Part shown: positions 46,099 through 55,772 of the stretch, piece after piece
Layout of the letters: each line of letters opens with the position of its first letter
Numbering within the stretch: position 1 is the first letter of the stretch
From: Methylococcaceae bacterium
GTDB lineage: Bacteria; Pseudomonadota; Gammaproteobacteria; Methylococcales; Methylomonadaceae
Length of the DNA: 64,000 nucleotides
Assembly: GCA_016715325.1 (NCBI GenBank)
Contig: JADKAL010000014.1
Coordinates: 186,001-250,000, forward strand
Reading direction: 5' to 3'
The notes under the pieces: generated by a model
What the model was told of the DNA's origin: nothing
Databases searched by the model: none
Seen by the model: only the letters and a program-made list of their open reading frames with translations
Program-made: the position numbers and the translations under genes

Positions 46099-46662
46099 TT
46101 ATTTCAGCAATTCTGATGGTGAAATTTCGAGTTCTTCATCGACTTCGGCAGAATCTGTTTTGTGTTTAGAGCTATTCGGTATTTTGGTTTTATTACCGAT
46201 GCTTTTCGATGATTTTGCTTTGTGCTTTCTTTTAGATTTCGAATACGACTTCGACTTCGTCCCGCTTTTGTAGGCAATCGCAATACCTCTGGCATAGGTG
46301 AAATTTGGCGAAAAATAGCCCTCTTGATCGCCGCTTTCTTGAAACTCAATATTGATTATTGCGTCAACGCTTGAACCGTAGCGCTCTAAAGCGATTTGTT
46401 TTAAATTTTCGATCGCTTGATTTCGCAAATCCGACTGATTTGAAAACAATGATAAATCGCTTCTCAATGTATATTCAACCGGACCTAGTGTTGTAAAAGG
46501 GCTGCTTATACCGCTCTCGGTCACAAAAAGCTGTTTTGTTGGATATTGCGTTTGGGACTGATCCGAGAAGATTGAGCCGGGAGTAAAAGCGTCGTTGCTG
46601 CAACTTGCTCCGTTTAATACGCCAATCAGTACGAAAATAAACCTAACAACATCGAATTTCAT
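46099..46662 (-). CDS. Putative lipoprotein with a basic Ser/Lys-rich tail
   Basis: About 187 residues from the internal ATG (MKFDVVRFIFVLIGVLNGAS), whose hydrophobic stretch ends in a lipobox-like NGASC. A GTG 12 bases upstream is an alternative start. The central segment (GPVEYTLRSDLSLFSNQSDL, then IENLKQIALERYGSSVDAIINI) resembles the YbjQ-like fold region seen in small periplasmic proteins. The tail is KSKSYSKSKRKHKAKSSKS, strongly basic. Function is unknown. Confidence 0.5.
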   Translation of the reverse strand: MKFDVVRFIFVLIGVLNGASCSNDAFTPGSIFSDQSQTQYPTKQLFVTESGISSPFTTLGPVEYTLRSDLSLFSNQSDLRNQAIENLKQIALERYGSSVDAIINIEFQESGDQEGYFSPNFTYARGIAIAYKSGTKSKSYSKSKRKHKAKSSKSIGNKTKIPNSSKHKTDSAEVDEELEISPSELLK

Positions 46663-46745
46663 ACCGGGAAACACCTTAAATACAATCGAAAATATGAAGA
46701 GTTAAAACGTTACGCTGAAGTTTGAGAGGATGTTTACATTTTTGA

Positions 46746-47573
46746 TTAATGATCGCTCCAATTTACCCAACCCATTTGGGCTGAACTGATGACCAGTATA
46801 CCAAAAGCAATCCTGTACCATGCAAATACCGTGAAATCGTGACGGCTGATAAATCGGATCAGTCCGCGAACAGCAAAAAAGGCGCTAACGAAGGAAACTG
46901 TACTGCCGACCACAAATAAACTGAGGTCGTTTATATTGAATAAGTCTCGATGTTTGTAGACGTCGTAAAGCGTTGCGGCAAACATGGTTGGAATAGCAAG
47001 AAAAAAAGAAAACTCAGCGGCTGCAATTCGCGATAATCCGAAAAACAAGCCGCCTATGATAGTTGCGCCGGAACGGGAGGTTCCGGGGATCATCGCTAAA
47101 GCTTGTGCAAATCCCACTTTTAAAGCGTCTGGCCAAGTCATGTCGTCTATTGTTTCGGCTTTAATGATATGTTCGCGGCGTTCCGCCCAAAGAATCAATA
47201 AACCGCCGATGATAAAGGCGGAAGCAACGACCATCGGATTGAATAAATAGGCTTTAATCTGCTTTAGGAATAAAAATCCCAACACAGCCGAAGGTAGAAA
47301 CGCAATAATCAGATTGATCGCTAGTCGCTGAGAAGTGGGTTCAGTTCTCAGGCTAAGTACAGTATGGGTGAGGCGCGCGCGATACTCCCAGACGACTGCC
47401 AAAATTGCAGCAAATTGAATAACAATTTCAAATACCTTGCCTTTGTCGTCGTTAAAATCGAGCAGTTGACCGGCCAGGATGAGGTGGCCGGTGGATGAAA
47501 CCGGTAGGAACTCGGTCAAGCCTTCGACAATGCCCAGGATGAGAGCAGGTAAAAACAGGTAAACGTCAGGCAT
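46746..47573 (-). CDS. uppP: Undecaprenyl-diphosphatase UppP (BacA)
   Basis: Recycles undecaprenyl pyrophosphate, the lipid carrier for peptidoglycan. Motif 1 is [17 protein letters not shown] and motif 2 is [13 protein letters not shown], both with catalytic residues. Eight membrane segments expected; 275 residues. It follows rho by 32 bases on the same strand. Confidence 0.95.
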   Translation of the reverse strand: MPDVYLFLPALILGIVEGLTEFLPVSSTGHLILAGQLLDFNDDKGKVFEIVIQFAAILAVVWEYRARLTHTVLSLRTEPTSQRLAINLIIAFLPSAVLGFLFLKQIKAYLFNPMVVASAFIIGGLLILWAERREHIIKAETIDDMTWPDALKVGFAQALAMIPGTSRSGATIIGGLFFGLSRIAAAEFSFFLAIPTMFAATLYDVYKHRDLFNINDLSLFVVGSTVSFVSAFFAVRGLIRFISRHDFTVFAWYRIAFGILVISSAQMGWVNWSDH

Positions 47574-47605
47574 GGCTTATGGCGTTTTGAAAAAGAGTAG
47601 CGGGA

Positions 47606-48862
47606 TTAACGTTTCATCGAGTCGAAAAATTCTGCATTCGTTTTGAAATCTTTCAATTTACCTAGAAGGAATTCGGATGCCGCAGTTTCGTCCATCGGTT
47701 GGAGGATTTTCCGCAAGATCCAGGTTTTTTGAAGACTTTCAGGATCGACCAAATACTCTTCGCGACGCGTGCCGGAACGGTTGATGTTGATAGCGGGGTA
47801 AATTCTTTTTTCCGCGATCTTGCGGTCAAGGTGCAATTCCATATTACCGGTGCCCTTGAATTCTTCATAGATGACTTCGTCCATTTTGGAACCGGTATCG
47901 ACCAGTGCCGTAGCGATGATAGTCAAACTGCCGCCTTCTTCGATATTTCGCGCTGCGCCGAAGAAGCGTTTGGGTTTTTCCAAGGCATTTGCGTCGACAC
48001 CACCGGTCAGGATTTTTCCCGACGAAGGCACAACGGTGTTATAGGCGCGAGCTAATCGAGTAATCGAGTCTAACAATATAACCACATCGTGTTTATGTTC
48101 CACCAAACGACGGGCTTTTTCGATAACCATTTCGGCGACTTGCACATGTCGAGTAGCTGGTTCATCGAAGGTACTGGAAATCACTTCGCCGCGTACGCAA
48201 CGTTCCATTTCGGTGACTTCCTCGGGACGTTCGTCGATCAGCAGTACGATGAGGTAGCATTCCGGATTTTTTTCAGCTATCGCCTGCGCCAGATTTTGTA
48301 GAATCATGGTTTTACCGGCTTTAGGCGGCGATACGATTAAGCCCCGTTGGCCTTTGCCGATGGGGGCAATCAAGTCGATGATGCGTCCGATCAAGTCCTC
48401 GCTGGTGCCGTTGCCGCGTTCCAGTACAAATCGTTGTTTGGCAAACAGTGGGGTAAGGTTGGAGAAATTGATTTTGTTTTTGGTATTTTCCGGCGGCTCG
48501 AAGTTGATTTCATCGACCTTGAGCATGGCGAAGTAACGTTCGTTGTCTTTCGGCGGCCTAATTTTGCCGCTAATGGTATCGCCGGTTTTAAGCGAAAAGC
48601 GCCTAATTTGGCTGGGTGAAACGTAAATATCGTCCGGGCCTGCGAGATAGGAGCAACCCGGTGTCCGTAAAAAACCGAAACCGTCCTGTAAAATTTCCAG
48701 GACGCCATCGCCGGAAATATCGTCGCCTGCTTTGGCTTGTTTTTTTAGAATGGCAAAGATAAGGTCCTGTTTCCGCGATCTGGCGACATTTTCGAGTCCC
48801 AGAGATTCAGCTATTTCAATAACTTCACTTATTTGTTTTTGTTTTAACTCGGTTAGATTCAT
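47606..48862 (-). CDS. rho: Transcription termination factor Rho
   Basis: Hexameric RNA helicase. N-terminal helical and OSB RNA-binding domain ([14 protein letters not shown], then [16 protein letters not shown]), P-loop [27 protein letters not shown] and the R-loop [10 protein letters not shown]. 418 residues, as in E. coli. Its 5' spacer separates it from trxA, the usual upstream neighbour. Confidence 0.97.
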   Translation of the reverse strand: MNLTELKQKQISEVIEIAESLGLENVARSRKQDLIFAILKKQAKAGDDISGDGVLEILQDGFGFLRTPGCSYLAGPDDIYVSPSQIRRFSLKTGDTISGKIRPPKDNERYFAMLKVDEINFEPPENTKNKINFSNLTPLFAKQRFVLERGNGTSEDLIGRIIDLIAPIGKGQRGLIVSPPKAGKTMILQNLAQAIAEKNPECYLIVLLIDERPEEVTEMERCVRGEVISSTFDEPATRHVQVAEMVIEKARRLVEHKHDVVILLDSITRLARAYNTVVPSSGKILTGGVDANALEKPKRFFGAARNIEEGGSLTIIATALVDTGSKMDEVIYEEFKGTGNMELHLDRKIAEKRIYPAININRSGTRREEYLVDPESLQKTWILRKILQPMDETAASEFLLGKLKDFKTNAEFFDSMKR

Positions 48863-49196
48863 AGAAAAAGAAAATTCAAAAAGAATTCGCTACGGACTTT
48901 AATTAGCCGTAAAACGAGGTTTAGGATTCAGGGATGCGGGTTATTTGGCGAAGCTGATGAATTGCGCTTAACGATGCAGCAATTTAATTATAGCGTATGA
49001 AGATTATATCGTCCAATCTTTTGACGGTTTTTATTCAAGCGCTTACTATCCTTACCCACAAATTTATTTCCTTATGTAAAAAAGCAAAATCCGCTTCGAA
49101 ATTTATAACCTAAAAAATGAAACTAATCGAAATGTTTGGCAGTGCGGAGATTTTCTTAAGAATCGCCGATTAATTCAGCGATTCTCCTAGTGCAGG
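48863..49196 (-). other. trxA-rho intergenic region
   Basis: 334 bases that should contain the rho leader and its autoregulatory region on the minus strand. A weak hairpin AGAATCGC/GCGATTCT (49159-49185) lies just after trxA without a T tract. No reading frame is convincing. Confidence 0.45.
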
Positions 49197-49523
49197 TTAC
49201 AAATAGTTGTCGATAAAAGCAGCCAGCTGAGATTTCGTCAATGCGCCTACTTTAGTGCCTTCAACTTCACCGTCGACAAACAGCATTAGTGTAGGAATTC
49301 CCCGGACGCCGTAGTGTTGGGGAGTCGCCGGATTCTCGTCAATGTTAAGTTTAGCTACCTTTAGTTTGCCAGCGTAATCCTTGGCAATTTCATCTAAAAT
49401 CGGGGCGATCATTTTGCATGGGCCGCACCATTCCGCCCAATAATCAACCAGTACCGGACCGTCGGCGTTAATAACAGTCTCTTTAAAATCGCTATCACTG
49501 ACATGAAGGACTAGGTCGCTCAC
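49197..49523 (-). CDS. trxA: Thioredoxin 1
   Basis: General disulfide reductase, 108 residues. Active site [11 protein letters not shown], preceded by VLVDYW and followed by [20 protein letters not shown] with the conserved cis-proline. Lies upstream of rho on the same strand, the conserved trxA-rho order. Confidence 0.97.
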   Translation of the reverse strand: MSDLVLHVSDSDFKETVINADGPVLVDYWAEWCGPCKMIAPILDEIAKDYAGKLKVAKLNIDENPATPQHYGVRGIPTLMLFVDGEVEGTKVGALTKSQLAAFIDNYL

Positions 49524-49621
49524 ATTGTTTCTCCAAGGATTAAAAACTTAACTATAGGAGGGATAAACTAAGTAGTCAATCAATTTTCGGCTAAGTACGA
49601 TTTTACGGTATGCTATAGACT

Positions 49622-50986
49622 ATGAGTACTAATCATCTAACACAAACCCGCTTTAGCAATCTTGAATTGTCAGATGCGATTTTACGTAGCCTGAAAGAAG
49701 CCGACTTTAATCAGTGTACGCCAATACAAGACAAAACTTTGCCTTTAGCGTTACGCGGCAAGGACGTGGCCGGACAAGCCCAAACCGGAACGGGTAAAAC
49801 CGCTGCTTTTCTGCTGGCAACGTTTCAATACCTTATTAACGATGTAGCCGATTCGGACGAGGAAGAAGAGGGTATTGATTATCTTGATGACGACGATCCG
49901 GACAAAGCGGAGCCTATCAAGGTTATTAAAGACAGAACGATTAACTACCCTAGAGCTATTATCTTAGCGCCGACAAGAGAATTAGCCATCCAAATTCATA
50001 AAGACGCTATCTCGCTAAGCAAACGCTTAAGTCTGAGTTTCGCCTTGGTTTACGGCGGCACGGATTACCAGAAACAATTGGCGAAAGTTAAATCGAATGT
50101 CGACATCATCATCGGCACACCGGGCAGAATTATCGACTTTTATAAGCAGAACGCCTTCACGCTCGACCATATCAAAGTGATGGTCCTGGATGAAGCCGAT
50201 CGCATGTTTGACCTCGGATTTATTAAAGACATCCGTTATTTACTGCGCCGAATGCCGCCGCCCGACCGGCGATTGAATCTATTATTTTCGGCAACCTTAT
50301 CCTACAAAGTGACCGAACTGGCTTACGAACACATGTATAACCCGGTTCTGGTGAAGATTGAAACGGAAGAAGTCACCTCCAAAGCCATCAACCAAAGCGC
50401 TTATTGTCCTGCCAACGACCAAAAGCTGCCATTGTTGATCGGTTTATTGAAACATTACCAGCCGCAACGCAGTATCATCTTTGTGAATACCAAACGTTGT
50501 GCGGAGGAATTGGAATCGACGCTGACTGCGAACGGTTACAGTACGGCCGCATTAAGCGGCGATGTCCCGCAGGAAAAACGGCAGAAGTTGCTCAATAGTT
50601 TTCAAGAGAACAGCATTGCTCTTTTGATAGCAACCGATGTTGCCGCAAGAGGCTTACATATTCCCGATGTAAGCCACGTTATCAATTACGATTTACCGCA
50701 AGATGTGGAAGATTACGTCCATCGGATAGGACGAACCGCACGATTCGGCGCAAGCGGTGAGGCGATCAGTTTTATCTGCGAAGAATACGCTTACTCCATG
50801 CCGGATATAGAAGAGTATATCGGCCAGAAAATTCCGATCAAAGCTGTATCGAAAGAGTTGCTGGCGGACATCGTTAAGCCCGAAAGAAAACCGAGATTCC
50901 GCCCGGAGCAACGCACCAAAAGGCCTAATTCGTCACGAGAACGCAAACCTAAAGCCCCGGCATCAGTTCGCGGAAATCCTCAATAG
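49622..50986 (+). CDS. rhlB: DEAD-box ATP-dependent RNA helicase RhlB
   Basis: RNA helicase, part of the RNA degradosome in relatives. Q motif FNQCTPIQDKTLP, motif I AQTGTGKTAA, motif II DEAD (VLDEADRMFDLGF), motif III FSATLS and motif VI HRIGRTARFG. An acidic insertion (DEEEEGIDYLDDDDPDKAE) follows motif I. Basic C-terminal tail. 454 residues. Divergent from trxA, the standard rhlB-trxA-rho arrangement. Its 3' end overlaps the convergent HAD gene by 38 bases. Confidence 0.95.
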   Translation: MSTNHLTQTRFSNLELSDAILRSLKEADFNQCTPIQDKTLPLALRGKDVAGQAQTGTGKTAAFLLATFQYLINDVADSDEEEEGIDYLDDDDPDKAEPIKVIKDRTINYPRAIILAPTRELAIQIHKDAISLSKRLSLSFALVYGGTDYQKQLAKVKSNVDIIIGTPGRIIDFYKQNAFTLDHIKVMVLDEADRMFDLGFIKDIRYLLRRMPPPDRRLNLLFSATLSYKVTELAYEHMYNPVLVKIETEEVTSKAINQSAYCPANDQKLPLLIGLLKHYQPQRSIIFVNTKRCAEELESTLTANGYSTAALSGDVPQEKRQKLLNSFQENSIALLIATDVAARGLHIPDVSHVINYDLPQDVEDYVHRIGRTARFGASGEAISFICEEYAYSMPDIEEYIGQKIPIKAVSKELLADIVKPERKPRFRPEQRTKRPNSSRERKPKAPASVRGNPQ

Positions 50987-51605
50987 CTGTAAAATTATTA
51001 ACATCCCTTTTTGGCATGCTCGAATCCGGCCTGTTGATGGAAACCAGATGTCGAATGCCGTAATTCTGGGCAGAATTCAGTACTGCCGCACTATCGTCTA
51101 TCAATAGCGTCTTTGCTTGGTCGAAATAATAAGCTTGTTTTAAGCACTCCCAAAAACCGGTATTTTCTTTGGGCTTCCCGAAATCGTGCGAACTGACAAT
51201 CGCATCGAAAAATACCGCCAATCCGGTTTTCTCCATCTTTAACGATAGGCTGCTCCGGTGAGCATTCGTAACCAATAAAACATGATGATGCGTCTCCTGT
51301 AATTTTGTCAAAAACTCGGTGACATGCGGAAGCACCGCGATCAAATCGGAAAGCTCGACTTTCAGTGCAGCAATATCCAATTGCAAGGTTTCCGTCCAGT
51401 AATCCAGACAATACCATTCAAGCGTACCTTCCTTGCTTTTGAACCGAGGCACTAGATGATCTTTAGCTATCTCAAGCGGCAAATTATGCTTTTCGGCGTA
51501 TTTAAATGGAACATATTCCTTCCAAAAATGATTATCGAACCGCAAATCCAGCAAAGTGCCGTCCATATCGAGCAGGACGGTATCAATTTCTTTCCAATTT
51601 AACAT
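50949..51605 (-). CDS. HAD-family hydrolase, YrfG-like nucleotidase
   Basis: 218 residues. Nucleophile aspartate in VLLDMDGTLLDLRFD; motif II VTNAHRSS; motif IV LLIDDSAAVLNSAQ. The N-terminal WKEIDTVLLDMDGTLLD and the FDNHFW segment match the GMP/IMP nucleotidase YrfG group. It is divergent from nudE, a neighbour in E. coli as well (nudE-yrfG). Tail-to-tail overlap with rhlB. Confidence 0.85.
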   Translation of the reverse strand: MLNWKEIDTVLLDMDGTLLDLRFDNHFWKEYVPFKYAEKHNLPLEIAKDHLVPRFKSKEGTLEWYCLDYWTETLQLDIAALKVELSDLIAVLPHVTEFLTKLQETHHHVLLVTNAHRSSLSLKMEKTGLAVFFDAIVSSHDFGKPKENTGFWECLKQAYYFDQAKTLLIDDSAAVLNSAQNYGIRHLVSINRPDSSMPKRDVNNFTAIEDFRELMPGL

Positions 51606-51647
51606 GAGCGCGTTATATTAAAATTTACATGGAGCTAACATATCACA

Positions 51648-52199
51648 ATGCCTGAAAAACCCATTATCCTTAGCAAAACGACGATTGCCTCCAGCCGGTT
51701 ATTCCGTATCGAGTCATTGCATATCGAATTCAGTAACGGGCAGCAGCGTAATTACGAGCGATTAGCTAGGGGTAATCCGGGCGGCGGTGCGGTGCTGGTC
51801 GTTCCCATGATGGATAACGATACGGTTTTACTGATTAGGGAGTACTCTGCGGGCGTCCATCGTTACGAGCTTGGTTTACCTAAAGGCAAAACCGATGCGG
51901 GGGAATCGTTTTTTGAGGCGGCAAACCGGGAGTTGAAAGAGGAAGTGGGTTACGGCGCCAATATTCTTTATCATTTGACGTCATTTTCAATCGCGCCGTC
52001 CTACTTGGAGCATATGACCGAGATTATTATCGCCAGCGATTTATATCCCGAAAAACTGGAAGGGGACGAGCCGGAAGAACTGGAAGTCGTGCCTTGGAAA
52101 TTGTCTGATATCAACAGTTTATTGGCGACTGGCGAATGCACCGAAGCGCGTTCAATTGCGGCATTGTTTATGGCTAAGGAATATCTAAGCGAACGCTAG
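51648..52199 (+). CDS. nudE: ADP-compounds hydrolase NudE
   Basis: Nudix hydrolase acting on ADP-ribose and related dinucleotides. The Nudix box reads GLPKGKTDAGESFFEAANRE followed by LKEEVGYG. 183 residues, typical. It is divergent from the YrfG-like gene across 42 bases, conserved order. Confidence 0.9.
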   Translation: MPEKPIILSKTTIASSRLFRIESLHIEFSNGQQRNYERLARGNPGGGAVLVVPMMDNDTVLLIREYSAGVHRYELGLPKGKTDAGESFFEAANRELKEEVGYGANILYHLTSFSIAPSYLEHMTEIIIASDLYPEKLEGDEPEELEVVPWKLSDINSLLATGECTEARSIAALFMAKEYLSER

Positions 52200-52278
52200 T
52201 TACAAATTCGGGTAGAGGGTTAAACCTGTCCTTTTTGATGAACTTATTAGCTTAATTTCGGTGATTCGCGTGTATTTT

Positions 52279-52306
52279 GGAGCTACAAACCTTGGTTTGT
52301 AGCTCC
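52279..52306. repeat. Dispersed hairpin repeat, copy A
   Basis: Perfect 13-bp inverted repeat GGAGCTACAAACC TT GGTTTGTAGCTCC. The flanks (GTGTATTTT before; ATCAAG...CAGGTTAAATCCACTACCA after) resemble those of the hairpin at 63060, indicating one repeat family. There is no T tract. Confidence 0.55.
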
Positions 52307-52370
52307 GCCCTATATCAAGTCGCAGGTTAAATCCACTACCAAATTAGCTTTGACAATATATGGACCTGTT

Positions 52371-52593
52371 TTAATAGCACCCGAAGCCCCCTCCTTGCGC
52401 GGCATTGCCGCCAGCCGTTGCCTCCCTGCTGCCGTAGTTATGCGGCCTCAACGCACTTTGTAAGGGATAGGGATCTAACGCCATTTGCGGTTTGGCGAGG
52501 TTGCGGCGTTCCCAGGGTTGCACCGGTGCGCAAGCATTCATCATCATAAAATATTAAAGCGCATACAAAGCGCAAAATCTTTAGTATTTTCAT
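52371..52593 (-). pseudogene. DUF4266 lipoprotein, frameshifted in this sequence
   Basis: Read on the minus strand, an ATG opens MKILKILRFVCALIF, which must join MMMNACAPVQPWERRNLAKP after removal of one T from a T4 run (A4 at 52548-52551). The result is a lipoprotein signal with the lipidated cysteine in NAC, then ALDPYPLQSALRPH and the Gly-rich ending GGGFGCY. This is the full DUF4266 pattern (CAPVxPWERxxLAxPxMxLDP). About 73 residues. DUF4266 genes usually accompany DUF3570 genes, and two lie 3-9 kb away on the same strand, separated by an IS630 element. Too short and broken to be found by simple frame searching. Confidence 0.7.
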
Positions 52594-52902
52594 TGTAATA
52601 CCTATTTTTTGTGTAAATGGATTAATGAATCTATCCGTCCTAAAAATCTTAACCCGTCGGTAGAATCGACCGAAAAAATAAGGTTAAGGATTATTCTCAA
52701 TATTTTTAACTTTTTATAATTTACTTATTTGATCACTAGCAAATTAGTATCTATCACCAAATGTTTCGTTCGGCATGATGTTTTTTTCAGTAAGACCTTC
52801 TTCCCCGAATACGAATCCACCTGGAATAAACAGACGCCATTTGCTTTCAAGCGGCGTCAATTGCAGAGCTTTTCGCCGACCTTTGCTGACAATTTTTTTC
52901 TA

Positions 52903-54007
52903 GTGTAACGTCCTCAACAAACATTAAGATATGATACAATTGGTGTCCATGAGAACGCCAATGAAAATTACACTGATTGAAGAGGATCGAACAGAACTGG
53001 AACGCTGGGTGAAGAGCCGGTCTGTTGGGGCTAAACAAAGACTACGGGCTAGAATGGTACTGATGACCGCCGAGGGCTTGTCAACAACGGTCATTATGGC
53101 AACGTTGGGGGTCAGCAACCCGACCTTGAACAAGTGGCGGAATCGCTAAAGTGGTGTTGAAGGGCTCAAGAAAGGCAAGACCCGCCCGTCGCGGATACCG
53201 CCGCTGCCGACTGACAAAGTCCAGAAGTCCTGGCCTTGACATTGACCGGTAAACCGGCTGCCGCGACGCAGTGGGTTGCCGGACGATGGCGGAGCAGGTC
53301 GGCATTTCCCGGATGGCGGTGCACGGCATCTGGCGGGAGCACAAACTGAAGCCCCATCAAGTGAAGGGGCTTTAAGGTTTCGAACGACCCGCTGTTCGCC
53401 GAAAAGTTGCGCGATGTCGGGGCCTTTACCTGGACCCACCGGAGAAGGCCATCGTGTTTTCCGTCGACGAGAAAAGCCAAATCCAGGCGCTAGATCGTAG
53501 CCCCGGCCTGCCGATGAAGCCGGGAAAATGCGGGACGATGACGCACGATTATAAGCGACATGGCACCACACTTTGTTTGCGGCACTCGACGTGCAGACCG
53601 GAACGGTGATTGGGCAATGCCAGCCCAGGCACCGCCTGACGAGTTCCTCAAGTTCCTGAAGACAATTGACCGGCGAACCGACAAACCTTGGCATTGCATT
53701 TGATCGTCGACAACTATGCGACGCACAAACATGCCAGTAAAGGACTGGCTGGCCCAGCATCCCCGGTTCCACTTACACTTCACGCCAACTCGGCCTCATG
53801 GCTCAACTTAGTCGAGCGTTTCTTCCGGGACATTACCGAGGAACGTTCCGGCGTGGTGTTTTCCACAGTGTTGACGACCTCAAAACAGCGATACAGGAGT
53901 ATCTCGACCACCGCAATAGCAACCCAAAACCTTACCATTGGACAGCCAAACCAGAGACGATCTTGGCTAAAGTAGACAAAGCTAAAGATATGTTGAGGAC
54001 GTTACAC
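52903..54007 (+). mobile_element. IS630-family insertion sequence, copy 2 (degraded)
   Basis: TA target duplication at 52901-52902 and 54008-54009; same inverted ends as copy 1. 1105 bp against 1122. Alignment by eye with copy 1 shows about twelve 1-6 base length changes but only about three substitutions. Confidence 0.9.
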
Positions 54008-54010
54008 TAG
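52949..54010 (+). pseudogene. IS630-family transposase, multiply frameshifted
   Basis: The N-terminus is intact where copy 1 is broken: MRTPMKITLIEEDRTELERW. It then loses 6 bases after WRNR (near 53149) and has further indels near 53223, 53273, 53368, 53419, 53502, 53571, 53636, 53685, 53733, 53788 and 53847. The DDE residues are still recognisable across frames. Not functional as written. Confidence 0.85.
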
Positions 54011-54525
54011 CTTCACTTCTGCCATCTTTTACACTTGGAATTGAACGCCACTGGGCAAAACTACCATGCCTTGTTTGGTTGTGTTCTGCTCCAAAAAGGC
54101 TTGTCTGGCAGCTAGAGTGGCGATTTTAAGTTCCGAATAACTTAATCAGGCCAAGGCTTGCCAATCATTTTGTGTTGTTGCATTCGGCATCGACTTACCT
54201 GCCAAGGCATCGCTTAAGCCCTGTTCATAAGCCGACTGATTCAGTGAAAATTGTCCGCGACGTAAGGCTTTAATGTGCATAAAGCCCTCTCGTAACTGGC
54301 TTGTTGCGAGTTAGACGTTAACGTAGAAGATGTTGTAGTAGTGACTTCTTCAGTCTTTTGGGACTTGTCGCTGCACAGCCCTTCAAGACGGCAAGTTCTA
54401 TTAATAAGGATGAGGATTATAGTCTCATTCGTTCTCATTTGTTAAAAAACAAATTAAGGTATGGTCGCAATCAACGGATTAGTATCATGGGATTAGAAAG
54501 ATGATTTGTTGAATTGATTGGCGCA

Positions 54526-55655
54526 TTAGTGGCACTCATGCTTTGGCGGGTTAATTGAAATTTCGGGGGAAAAACCAGGGTTGATCCTTTTGAGAACTGA
54601 TTTGATATCGAAACCTGATTCAATCCTCAGTAATCCGTTGTTTACCATCATTAAGCCCATCACTATAAGGAGAAAGCCGGAGAAATGCATAAAATTGTGC
54701 ATCAACCTAGCGGATAATACCTGGGTGAGCATACCGAATCCCCAAATGCCAGTAACGTCCCCAACCCAAACAAAGCCAACATTTTCAAACCTTCCAAGAC
54801 ATCAGCATTACCTGCCGCCAAAACATACATTGCCTGTAGTGGCCCACAGCCCAGCAGAAAGCCGGAAAAAAATCCGATAAGAAAAGGGCTACGGGATTTT
54901 TGCCTCCTCTTCAAAGCAAAATGGGCCAAGGCTGCAGGCTGTTTAATACGGATTCGCTTTAAAGGAGAAAACACATTCAGTGTGTTTAATCCGAATAGGA
55001 ACAAAAATGCACCAGCCGTTAGCGCACTGATACCGCTCATGAAGGTCGTAATTTTAAAAAGTGAACCCAAGAAGCCGAATAAGCCGCCAAATAAGGCATA
55101 AGAAAAGGTTTTGCCTGCGCCATATAGTAGGTGCGAACGATAAGAAGAGCATCCCTGTATCGAATTATTGGCGGTATAACCGATCACAAAACTTTCGCAC
55201 ATGCCAATGCAATGCAATCCGGTTATCACGCCTACCAAAACGATCATGCCATTCCCCGCTTGGGAGCTTATTTCCGGGATTTTAAACTGATGCCATAAAT
55301 GCCTGGAATAGAACATAAAGGCGAATAAGGTTAAAATAAAAGTCAGAGCAACCAATATCTTAAGTAAACGCTTAAATGTTGACGGTGATTCGGAAAACCC
55401 AGCCGTGTAACCTTTGGCGGCAATTTCCCTCATAATCTCCTTCAAGCTAATAGCGCTTGCGTTAAACTTAACGACAACCTTTCCGCTTGAATAGCTGGCA
55501 TTAACGCTGGATACACCCGGCAATGAATTCAATGCGGTTTCGATGACGGATTCGCAACCGCTGCACTGCATATCAGTTACGGTAATCGTAGCTGTTGCGT
55601 CATCAGCTGAAGTCATCGGCAAATTCGGTTGCTCTTTAAATGGATCAGTATTCAT
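54526..55655 (-). pseudogene. HMA-domain plus TauE/SafE-like membrane protein, frameshifted
   Basis: The N-terminal 70 residues are a heavy-metal-associated domain: TVTDMQCSGCESVIETALNS with the CxxC metal site. Then six or more membrane helices of the TauE/SafE (DsbD-like) type follow, with GLHCIGMCESFVIGY and GFFSGFLLGCGPLQAMYV. The frame fails at a C4 run (54740-54743) where five are needed. The restored C-terminus continues FGGFGMLTQVLSARLMHNFM to the stop at 54526, giving about 376 residues. HMA plus SafE-like proteins are tied to copper delivery or cytochrome oxidase assembly. It follows the second barrel gene on the same strand. The start chosen is the ATG five codons inside the open frame. 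Confidence 0.75.
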
Positions 55656-55772
55656 AGCGTGTTTGACCAATAATACGGTGTACTCTAAAAAGTAGGTTTA
55701 GCCTCGGTAACCGCTCCAAGTATTTCACTGACGACTCCATCCTTGCCGTTTTGATCCAACCTATAAAACCCA

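Larger units (their letters stand above)
52744..54438 (-). pseudogene. FKBP-type peptidyl-prolyl isomerase remnant, split by IS630
   Basis: Upstream of the insertion (54010-54438, minus strand) fragments of an FKBP N-terminal domain are readable in more than one frame: QSAYEQGLSDALAGK, then ELKIATLAARQAFLEQN and KQGMVVLPSGVQFQV. Downstream (52744-52900) the frame KALQLTPLESKWRLFIPGGF then FGEEGL and MPNET matches the FKBP C-terminus. The central active-site segment (about 50 residues) is missing. The remnant carries nonsense codons, a frameshift and the insertion, so it was probably dead before or soon after transposition. Confidence 0.6.

Noticed and set aside
52400..52900. Empty spacer after nudE
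   Set aside because: Closer reading on the minus strand shows a DUF4266 lipoprotein with one indel and the C-terminal end of an FKBP gene.
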